DNA of 64,000 nt. Origin: JAXLRU01 sp046330935. GTDB taxonomy: Bacteria > Actinomycetota > Actinomycetes > Actinomycetales > Kineosporiaceae. The stretch's first letter is position 1; the number at the start of each line of letters is the position of its first letter. The DNA lies in contig JAXLRU010000006.1 in NCBI GenBank assembly GCA_046330935.1, positions 383,891-447,890 on the forward strand, in the 5' to 3' direction. Shown piece after piece: positions 9,082-15,394 of this stretch. The notes below the pieces were generated by a model that made no database searches, was not told where the DNA came from, and worked only from the letters and a program-made list of their open reading frames with translations. A program made the translations under genes and the position numbers.

Positions 9082-9371
9082 TTTGGGGAGATCTCCTTGG
9101 CGAAGTACGCCGCTGCCCGCCGCAGGATCTCGTTCTCCTGCTCCAGCAGACGGTTCCGCTTGCGAAGCTCGCGCAACTCGGCGGACTCCGTGACGGGCAC
9201 GCCCTGGCGGGTGCCGTCGGCGGCGTCGGCGGCCTTCATCCAGTTCCGCAGACACGACTCCGAGATCCCGAGCTCCTTCGCGATCTTCGCGACCGGGGCA
9301 TCACCACGACGGGCCAACGCGACCGCGTCAGCCCGGAACTCCTTCGGATGGGGTGCAGGCACGAGGCACAT
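9078..9371 (-). CDS. IS3-family transposase OrfA (HTH subunit)
   Basis: 97 residues from ATG 9371; an in-frame GTG at 9398 is an alternative. It is a typical IS3 OrfA: 'KEFRADAVALARRG' followed by 'VAKIAKELGISESCLRNWMK' forms the HTH_Tnp_1 helix-turn-helix that recognises the IS ends. A leucine-rich coiled coil ('LRKRNRLLEQENEILRRAAA') follows and is used for multimerisation. It ends 'FAKEISPK' at a possible A-rich slippery site overlapping the orfB start. Confidence 0.9.
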   Translation of the reverse strand: MCLVPAPHPKEFRADAVALARRGDAPVAKIAKELGISESCLRNWMKAADAADGTRQGVPVTESAELRELRKRNRLLEQENEILRRAAAYFAKEISPK

Positions 9372-9556
9372 CCTTCCAGCGAGGACACTCGTCCTCACAG
9401 GTCAGGTGTCAACCAAACCTGCAGCAGTCCCGCCCTCATCGCCTTGCGTCGACATCTGTCCCGGCCGGGGGCGCGGCCCGGGCACCTCCTGGAACTGGCG
9501 TGGGCGCTGGACGTCCACGGACCCCTCCGCAAAGCCCTCGACGTCCTCGAGGCATC

Positions 9557-10474
9557 GTGACGCGCCCCGATCGCGCCACTCCCGCAGGGAGGGCCTACCT
9601 GAACCTTCAGAACCGGGGCCGTCGTGAGGGTCGCCTCACGCAGGAGCTGCTGGTCTTGTACGTCCTGGAACGCTTCCTCGCCCGCCTTGCTGTCAGCCGA
9701 TACACGGAGTCTTTCGTCCTCAAGGGCGGCATGCTCCTGGCTGCGATGGACGCACGACGACCCACGCTGGACGCCGACCTGCTCGCCGATCACCTGGCGA
9801 ACGACGAAGCCAGCGTTGTGGCTCGAGTCGTGGAGATCGCGTCGCTCCCCGTCGATGTCGATGACGGTGTCGAGTACCTGACGGACACCACGGCAGGACG
9901 CACCATTCGCGAGGACAGTCTCTACGCGGGAATTCGCGTCACCATGGCCACGAGAGTCTCGTCCGCCGAGGTGAAACTCCAGCTCGACATCAACTTCGGC
10001 AACCCGGTCACCCCCGCGCCCACCCGCATCGACTACCCCACGCTGCGACCGGACACCCCGGCGATCCGGCTACTGGGCTACCCCCTCGCGACGGTCCTCG
10101 CCGAAAAACTGGTCACGGCCGTCGATCTGGGCGCCGCGAACAGCAGGGTGCGCGACTTCGCGGACATCTGGACACGCATCGGACGTCACCGAGTGGACGC
10201 CGCCGAATTGCGCGCGGCATTGGAGGCCACAGCAGGCCACCGTGGCTTGCCGCTGCGTCCTCTGTCAGGGGCGGTGGCGGCGCTGGCCGCGACCAGGGAA
10301 GGCACGTACACCGCTTTTCGACGGCGCCTCGACAAGGACGGGAGCGCGCTCCCGCTGCACCTGGCCGCCGTCCTGCACGACGTCGTTGCGTTCGCGGATC
10401 CCGTGCTGTCCGATCCGCCGCTCGTCCGCCACCGCTGGGACCCGGTCGACGGACGTTGGCACGCCCTCGGGTGA
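9557..10474 (+). CDS. abiEii: AbiEii-type nucleotidyltransferase toxin
   Basis: 305 residues from GTG 9557, which overlaps the antitoxin stop (GTGA), so the pair was translationally coupled. The Nt fold is seen in 'FVLKGGMLLAAM' and 'RPTLDADLLAD', corresponding to the GG/S and DxD-type motifs of AbiEii (the family usually has GGT and TxDxD; here GGM and TLDADL), then 'KLQLDINFGNPVT' with the third acidic residue and 'VLAEKLVTAVDLG', the conserved Lys motif. AbiEii toxins transfer nucleotides to RNA targets and cause growth arrest in phage-exposed cells. The cognate AbiEi gene is split by an IS, so this toxin is either silent, weak or tolerated. Confidence 0.85.
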   Translation: MTRPDRATPAGRAYLNLQNRGRREGRLTQELLVLYVLERFLARLAVSRYTESFVLKGGMLLAAMDARRPTLDADLLADHLANDEASVVARVVEIASLPVDVDDGVEYLTDTTAGRTIREDSLYAGIRVTMATRVSSAEVKLQLDINFGNPVTPAPTRIDYPTLRPDTPAIRLLGYPLATVLAEKLVTAVDLGAANSRVRDFADIWTRIGRHRVDAAELRAALEATAGHRGLPLRPLSGAVAALAATREGTYTAFRRRLDKDGSALPLHLAAVLHDVVAFADPVLSDPPLVRHRWDPVDGRWHALG

Positions 10475-10481
10475 GCGGCCC

Positions 10482-12164
10482 TCACGACCCGAACGGCACC
10501 TGCTCGACGACGGCGCCGGGAGCCCCGACGGCGACCCGCACGACGGTCTTCGTCCCGTGGCGGGTCCCGTCCGACGTCCAGGACTTGCCGACGTCGACGG
10601 TCGTCGTCACCGACCAGGGGCCCTGTGCAGCAGTGACCTCCCACGTGCCGGGCACGAGCACCTCGCTCGTGTAGTGGCGGGCCTGCTCCTGAGCGTGCCA
10701 GCCGAACTTCCCGGACAGGGTCTCCTGTGGCGGCCTGGGGGTGATGCCGAAGCGCTTCGGCGCCCGGACCAGGCGTGCCGTCACCTGCGTGGACGCGCCG
10801 CCGGGCCCTTCCCCCGACACGACGACGGCGAGCCGGCCGACCGCGACGACGTTGAACTCGTTCTGGCACGTGAAGCACCCGTTGAACCCGAGCTGCACCG
10901 CCCGCTGCCACGTCGGGAAGCGCCGCGGATGCTTCACGAGGGCGCCGAAGGGGCAGCCCGTCGTGTGGAACTCGCGGGTCCCCTCGTGGCCGCGGAGGTA
11001 CGTGGGCGGAGGGAACGACGACGTCACGTCGACGGGCACGAGCCGCGCCGGCACGCCCAGACCGTCGGGCCAGATGTCGATCGAGCCGTTCACGCTCACC
11101 GTCGCGAAGGCCGCCTGTTGCGGCAGGGCGTCCGTCGCGAAAGCGCCCAAGCCGCCGAACGCGCCGCCGCCGATGCCACCGACGGCCCGGGGCAGCACCT
11201 CCTCGAGGGTGCGGGTGATCACGCCGCCGGTGAACAGGTCGGCCACGTCGGCGAGGAAGCCCGTGTCGGCGCGGGTCCGCACGACGTTCACCGTCACCTT
11301 TCCGTTGACCACGATCAGCCGCACCCACGCCTCGAAGTCGACGTCACCGGACCAGTGATCGACCGTCCCCGAGATGTAGAAGTGGCCGCCGCCCTGGCCG
11401 AACTCGCGCCATTCGATCCTGAACGCCGTGATGGTGAGGTCCTGCACGTCGACGGGGAGGTCCTTGAGACCGTTGGCGGCCAGCCCTGCCTGGATGGCGG
11501 CGTCCACGCGGTCCCGGGGGACGAGCGCGACGGCCCGGTCGGCCCGGACGTTGCGGGGCGCCAGGCTGCGGGGCGGGTCGGGCGGCTGCCCGCCGTCGGA
11601 CCACACGTGGACGGCCAGGACGCCGTTGCCCGCGCCGTAGGGGGTGGCGGGGTCGGTGGTGAGGAAGTACTCGGCGCCGCCGGCCTCCGGCAGCAGCGGT
11701 CCCGCTGTCAGCGGTGAGATCGCCGCCAGGTTGGCGACCACCGCCGCGCGCAGGACCGGTTCCCAGATCGGCGTCTGATCGGCGTTCAGCCCGCCCACCT
11801 CGAAACCGTCGGGCGCGGCCGTCCGGAAGTCGATCATCGGCGCGACGAACGCTGCGTCACCCGAGCCGACGCGCACCTGCGTGACATGGGTGCGCACCAC
11901 GATCGTGCACACCACCTCGTCCCACTGCCCGGTCATCCGGGCCAGCACGCCCAGCTGGGCGACGACCGGGTTGACCAGCGGGAACGGCTTGGGCGCGAGG
12001 TCCAGCGAGGCGCTCGTGAACCACACGGTGAGGGTCCGACCCTGGCCGGCGTCCACCGTCATGCCCGGCAACCGTTGGAGGAACGTACGTGAGAAGACCT
12101 GGGAGAGCATCGCCTCGGGCACGAGTGCCGCGATGCTGAACCCGTCGGTCAGCGGGGAGGCCAT
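10482..12164 (-). CDS. Hypothetical protein with an Ada-like Cys/His motif
   Basis: 560 residues from ATG 12164, 8 bp after the upstream gene's stop. No signal peptide or clear membrane segment. The first ~330 residues are a beta-rich region I do not recognise. Around residues 385-430 the text 'EFHTTGCPFGALVKHPRRFP' then 'AVQLGFNGCFTCQNEFN' resembles the zinc-binding fold of Ada-type domains (H..C, R..F, A...GF..C..C). The last ~120 residues ('GKFGWHAQEQARHYTSEVLV', 'GTWEVTAAQGPWSVT') look like a beta-sandwich. It forms an operon with the gene at 12173. The function is unknown; a metal-stabilised structural protein is a guess. Confidence 0.65.
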   Translation of the reverse strand: MASPLTDGFSIAALVPEAMLSQVFSRTFLQRLPGMTVDAGQGRTLTVWFTSASLDLAPKPFPLVNPVVAQLGVLARMTGQWDEVVCTIVVRTHVTQVRVGSGDAAFVAPMIDFRTAAPDGFEVGGLNADQTPIWEPVLRAAVVANLAAISPLTAGPLLPEAGGAEYFLTTDPATPYGAGNGVLAVHVWSDGGQPPDPPRSLAPRNVRADRAVALVPRDRVDAAIQAGLAANGLKDLPVDVQDLTITAFRIEWREFGQGGGHFYISGTVDHWSGDVDFEAWVRLIVVNGKVTVNVVRTRADTGFLADVADLFTGGVITRTLEEVLPRAVGGIGGGAFGGLGAFATDALPQQAAFATVSVNGSIDIWPDGLGVPARLVPVDVTSSFPPPTYLRGHEGTREFHTTGCPFGALVKHPRRFPTWQRAVQLGFNGCFTCQNEFNVVAVGRLAVVVSGEGPGGASTQVTARLVRAPKRFGITPRPPQETLSGKFGWHAQEQARHYTSEVLVPGTWEVTAAQGPWSVTTTVDVGKSWTSDGTRHGTKTVVRVAVGAPGAVVEQVPFGS

Positions 12165-12172
12165 GACGACGG

Positions 12173-12805
12173 TCAGGTCGCAGTGGAGTCGACGGCGCGC
12201 AACGCCGCGACGAGCTCGCCGACCGGTTGCCCGACCCGCTCCTGAAGGAAGTCGACCAGGCGCTGCAGCGCTGCCCGGACCTCCTCGTCGTCCGTGCGCT
12301 GGGCGACCCCGTCGGCCATGCCCACCACCCACCGGTGCAGGTCCTCCCCGTAGGTGGCCATCGCCAGCGTCGGGGATTCCGGGTCGACGAGCGCCAGCAG
12401 GGAGAGCTGGCTGGCCATCCCCACGACGTCCCCGGCCTGCGCGTGCAGCTCCGGGTCCTCCTCCAGCAGGCGCAGCACCGCCGGCGAGTAGTTGATCGTG
12501 GCGAGGTCGCGCAGGACAGCCGAGTCTGGAAGGCGGTCGCGCAGGGCTCGGATCGGGCCGACGGCGGCCTCCGCCAGCGGCGACTCCTCCCGGACCACCT
12601 CTCCTGCCGGGCCGTAGCCGTCCGCGCCGTCGTCCTCGGGGGCCTCGAAACTGCCCGACAGCGGCCGAGCCGACTGCGTCGACCCGCAGCCTCCACCACC
12701 GCGCTCCTCGACGTGGCCGCCGCTGTTCATGCACTCGCGGTCGGCGTTGGGATAGGTCCCCATGATGTATTCGCCCTGCCCAGGGATCACGCAGTACTTC
12801 GGCAT
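12173..12805 (-). CDS. Hypothetical protein, first gene of a two-gene operon
   Basis: 210 residues from ATG 12805, preceded by GAGGTG at a good distance; GTG 12817 would add four residues. The N-terminus is unusual (MPKYCVIPGQGEYIMGTYPN, then a Cys- and Gly-rich stretch and an acidic linker), and the C-terminal ~130 residues are helical ('AVLRLLEEDPELHAQAGDVV', 'RAALQRLVDFLQERVGQPVG'). There is no signal peptide. I do not recognise the family. The 8-bp spacing to the next gene suggests the two products work together. The operon lies between copies of the DUF6318/PKD module, in the accessory island. Confidence 0.65.
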   Translation of the reverse strand: MPKYCVIPGQGEYIMGTYPNADRECMNSGGHVEERGGGGCGSTQSARPLSGSFEAPEDDGADGYGPAGEVVREESPLAEAAVGPIRALRDRLPDSAVLRDLATINYSPAVLRLLEEDPELHAQAGDVVGMASQLSLLALVDPESPTLAMATYGEDLHRWVVGMADGVAQRTDDEEVRAALQRLVDFLQERVGQPVGELVAALRAVDSTAT

Positions 12806-12926
12806 CGCGCACCTCACCGTCGTCGGGTTCCGTCGGCAGGAGGAGGGAGGGCTGGGGTGCGAGATACCGGGGAGGCCCGACGGCGATCAATTGCCCAACG
12901 GCACGGGCACCGGTGTGGGGCGTGGT

Positions 12927-13043
12927 TCAGGGCACCAGGACGGCGCGAGCCTCCTCGGCCCCGACGAGCACCGCGAGGCTGTCGATGGTTGCAGCTTCCG
13001 CACGTCCGGCAGACCCGCCCACCCGCCAACGCCTCACTTGTCG
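12927..13043 (-). pseudogene. C-terminal remnant of a PKD-domain protein
   Basis: Directly after the DUF6318 gene that ends at 13046, the minus strand encodes 'RRWRVGGSAGRAEAATIDSL' and 'AEEARAVLVP' before a stop. This matches the last ~35 residues of the two full PKD proteins (for example 'RFRVVGSEDWLPVDGTATVG...EETRAVLVP'). About 250 N-terminal residues are missing, so a deletion has removed most of a PKD gene that once followed this lipoprotein gene, as in the other two copies. Confidence 0.7.
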
Positions 13044-13045
13044 CC

Positions 13046-13762
13046 CTACGGGTTCACCGTGAGGCTCACGATGACCCAGCGAGAGCCGTCCCACGACAAG
13101 CGTGAGTCCATACCGGCGCCCTTGACCGCCTTCTCGGTCTTGATCGTGGCGCCGTCTGGATGCGAAACCAGCAGCGCCTGCGCCTGGTCGAAGACCGCCC
13201 GGATGACCACCTGGTCCGTGTTGCCAGTGGGCTTCCCCACGATGCGCCGATTCGTGAAGGCGGCGCCTTTGAAACGACGGTCGCGGGACCGAATGCCCTC
13301 CACGGCGTCGATCGTGCTCTTGCAGAACTCCGACTCCCCGGAGCATATGTTGCGCAGCGGATCGGGGTCAGCGGCGGCGAACGCGTAGGCGTACAGGTCG
13401 AGGAAGTGCTTGAACGCGGCCTCGGCACCGGCGACGGTGTGCTCGGAGGCGGCCGGCGGCAGCGTGGGCGGCAACACCACGTCGGTCGAAGGACCCGAGG
13501 CCGTGGCCGTGGGGCTGGCCACCGTCACCGACCCCGACGGGCGCTCACCCCCACCCGAACACGCACTCAGCGCCACGACGGCCACCGCCGACACGAGCGC
13601 CGCGATCAGCCGGACCCGCACCCCCGCCACTGCCCACGCACCCGTCCCGGAGCCCGAGCGATGCGTTTCGTCTCGTCGCCGTGAGGCGCAGCGCCCACCA
13701 CCCCTGCCAGCGGCAGGTCCCGACTTGTCCAGCTCGGAAGGGAATTCGGCGTTGTCGACCAT
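13046..13762 (-). CDS. DUF6318-type lipoprotein (copy 2)
   Basis: 238 residues from ATG 13762, which shares one base with the stop of the PKD gene upstream (TGATG). About 45 Arg/Gly-rich residues precede a signal-like segment ('RLIAALVSAVAVVALSAC') with lipobox LSAC, so the true start may be an internal GTG. The domain beginning 'LPPTLPPAASEHTVAGAEAA' is almost the same as in the paralogs at 6838 and 14610. It ends 'VSLTVNP', shorter than copy 1, and is followed at once by a PKD remnant. The product should be a membrane-anchored extracellular lipoprotein of unknown function. Confidence 0.75.
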   Translation of the reverse strand: MVDNAEFPSELDKSGPAAGRGGGRCASRRRDETHRSGSGTGAWAVAGVRVRLIAALVSAVAVVALSACSGGGERPSGSVTVASPTATASGPSTDVVLPPTLPPAASEHTVAGAEAAFKHFLDLYAYAFAAADPDPLRNICSGESEFCKSTIDAVEGIRSRDRRFKGAAFTNRRIVGKPTGNTDQVVIRAVFDQAQALLVSHPDGATIKTEKAVKGAGMDSRLSWDGSRWVIVSLTVNP

Positions 13763-14613
13763 CAAGGCACCAGGACGGCGCGAGTTTCCTCTGCCTCGAC
13801 CAGCACCGCGGGGCTGCCGACGGTGGCGGTCCCGTCGACGGGCAGCCAGTCCTCGCTGCCGACGACCCGGAACCGACCCTCGTAGGTCGTCGCCAGCGAC
13901 ACCCGGTAGCGGCCCGGTCTCCGGTACTCGTGGCTGGTCGTCATGTCGGGGTAGGGGCCACCCGCGTCCTCGGTGACGAGCACTCCCCCGTCGCCGAAGG
14001 ACCAGGAGTACGACACGGGCGACGCCTCCACCTCGACACGCACGCCCAGCACCGTGGTGCGCAGGACGACGGGCTTGGCCTCCACATACGCGTTCATCGG
14101 GTAGTTGATGAGCACCGGGCGCCCTTGGGGCTGCAGGCGTGCCACGCCCGGGGGCAGCGGCAACCGCTGGAAGTCGTACGCTGTGAAGGCCGGGAGGCCG
14201 TCGACCTCAGCCGCTTCGGGAAGAACCCTCACACAGCGCTGCCCTATAAGTTCCCAGTCTTCCGCACCCGGGTTGGCCAAGGTCGTCGTTGCGAAGATCC
14301 ACATCATGAAGAACTGGTCCTGCCCGCGGCACAAGGCATAGGCGGCCTGGCAAAGCTCTACCGCGCGATAACCCAACGCCAGATTGTTGCTCGGACACGC
14401 CGGGACACGTTCCACTCGCCGAGGTTGGGCCTGGGGCCGCCTCGCGGCCGTTGGTGTTGTGACCGGCGACGCCGGAGCCCCTTCCTGCTCGGCCACCCGA
14501 TCCACCGTCACCGCGGCGTCTCCGCCACGACCCCGAAGGCCATCGCCCGCGTCAGGAGCAGTCGTCGCCGTTCCGGCAAGCAGCACGGCGACGAGCCACA
14601 CCGTCAACTTCAT
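13762..14613 (-). CDS. Secreted PKD-domain protein (copy 2)
   Basis: 283 residues, the same length as copy 1 at 5990 and clearly its paralog ('LPLPPGVARLQPQGRPVLIN', 'YEGRFRVVGSEDWLPVDG', final 'ETRAVLVP'). The start ATG 14613 overlaps the upstream lipoprotein stop (ATGA). A signal peptide ends in an AxA-type site near residue 20. Central Cys residues are conserved with copy 1, likely as disulfides. The PKD-like part has 'SYSWSFGDGGVLVT' and 'SHEYRRPGRYRVSLATTYEG'. It lies between two DUF6318 genes in one transcription unit, implying a functional partnership at the cell surface. Confidence 0.8.
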   Translation of the reverse strand: MKLTVWLVAVLLAGTATTAPDAGDGLRGRGGDAAVTVDRVAEQEGAPASPVTTPTAARRPQAQPRRVERVPACPSNNLALGYRAVELCQAAYALCRGQDQFFMMWIFATTTLANPGAEDWELIGQRCVRVLPEAAEVDGLPAFTAYDFQRLPLPPGVARLQPQGRPVLINYPMNAYVEAKPVVLRTTVLGVRVEVEASPVSYSWSFGDGGVLVTEDAGGPYPDMTTSHEYRRPGRYRVSLATTYEGRFRVVGSEDWLPVDGTATVGSPAVLVEAEETRAVLVP

Positions 14614-15278
14614 GACTTGCTCGGCACGGGGTCGACGTTGGCTTGGCCGATGTGCCAGCGGTAGCCGTCCCAGTCCATACGGGCGTTCATCCCCACATCG
14701 CGAGCTGCACCTCGAGTCCTCAGCGTCCTAGAAGTCACCTTGGAAACGAGCACAGAGCTGTTCTGATCGACGACCGCGCGGATCACGATCTGGTCGGGAT
14801 TTCCCATATCCGTCCCTTTGACCATCACACGCTCGAAGCCACCGTTGAGGACCTTGCTGTCAGCACCGCGGATCTCCTCGACATCCGCGATCAGCTGGCG
14901 GCAGAACTCCGACTCCCCGGAGCACACGTTGCGCAGCGGATCGGGGTCTGCGGCGGCGAAGGCATAGGCGTACAGGTCGAGGAAGTGCCGGAAGGTTGCC
15001 TCGGCCCCGGCCACGGTGTGCTCGGACGCAGCCGGCGGCAGCGTGGGCGGCAACAACACATCGGTCGAAGGACCCGAGGCCGAGGCCGCCGCCGTAGGGC
15101 TGGCCACCGTCACCGACCCCAACGGGCGCTCACCCCCGCCCGAACACGCACTCAACGCCACGACGGCCACCGCCGACAAGAGCGCCGCGACCACGCGCAC
15201 CCGCACCCCGTCCGCCGCCGACCCTGCCGTCCAACCAGCCGCCGACCAGCCCGTCCCCGGGCCCCGTCCCTCACGCAT
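14610..15278 (-). CDS. DUF6318-type lipoprotein (copy 3)
   Basis: 222 residues from ATG 15278. A slightly long n-region leads to 'RVVAALLSAVAVVALSAC', a lipoprotein signal with lipobox LSAC. The DUF6318-like domain has the shared 'AAADPDPLRNVCSGESEFC' but diverges in its last ~80 residues from copies 1 and 2 ('RVMVKGTDMGNPDQIVIRAV', ending 'VDPVPSKS'). It is the first gene of the run 15278 to 13046 and is coupled to the PKD gene by ATGA. No operon-specific regulatory site is evident upstream. Confidence 0.78.
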   Translation of the reverse strand: MREGRGPGTGWSAAGWTAGSAADGVRVRVVAALLSAVAVVALSACSGGGERPLGSVTVASPTAAASASGPSTDVLLPPTLPPAASEHTVAGAEATFRHFLDLYAYAFAAADPDPLRNVCSGESEFCRQLIADVEEIRGADSKVLNGGFERVMVKGTDMGNPDQIVIRAVVDQNSSVLVSKVTSRTLRTRGAARDVGMNARMDWDGYRWHIGQANVDPVPSKS

Positions 15279-15346
15279 GCTCGGAACCCTAACCACCGGC
15301 GGGCACCCGCAGCTGCGACCCTGTGGACAACCCGGCAAAGCAAGGA

Positions 15347-15374
15347 GCCGGGGACGCCGCACGGCGTCCCCGGC
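15347..15374 (-). terminator. Hairpin terminator after the XynD-like gene
   Basis: GCCGGGGACGCCG and CGGCGTCCCCGGC form a perfect GC-rich stem with a tiny loop. On the minus strand it lies 21 bp after the stop at 15395 and is followed by TCCTTGCTTTG, a weak T-rich tail. Confidence 0.6.
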
Positions 15375-15394
15375 CCCTGGCCGACGAGGAGCGA

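Larger units (their letters stand above)
8164..9431 (-). mobile_element. IS3-family insertion sequence in abiEi, with GCC target duplication
   Basis: 1268 bp with terminal inverted repeats of 26 bp (8164-8189 and 9406-9431), identical except at one position and beginning GGGACTGCTGCAGGTTT. GCC flanks both sides (8161-8163 and 9432-9434), a 3-bp duplication usual for IS3. Inside are orfA and orfB on the minus strand with an ATGA overlap. Intact genes, near-identical ends and a clean duplication point to a recent insertion. Confidence 0.92.
7702..9560 (+). pseudogene. abiEi: AbiEi-type antitoxin gene, interrupted by an IS3 element
   Basis: The 5' part (7702-8163) starts at ATG 7702 and encodes MPQLQALPATFTTKQARAQG followed by 'HPRDLYRWRDSGDVIELSRG', the winged-helix N-terminus of AbiEi antitoxins, then runs to 'RLRHRIGEPVA'. 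There it meets an IS3 element (8164-9431). The 3' part (9432/9435-9560) encodes 'LIALRRHLSRPGARPGHLLE' and ends at TGA 9558-9560. Removing the IS plus one copy of its 3-bp duplication (1271 bp in all) joins the halves in frame. The stop overlaps the toxin GTG by 4 bp. The repressor/antitoxin is thus disrupted. Confidence 0.85.

Noticed and set aside
8169..9426. IS3 ends set at TGCTGCAGG...CCTGCAGCA by the usual TG/CA rule.
   Set aside because: Those ends give no direct repeat. Extending to GGGAC...GTCCC gives GCC on both sides and restores the AbiEi frame, so the longer ends are correct.
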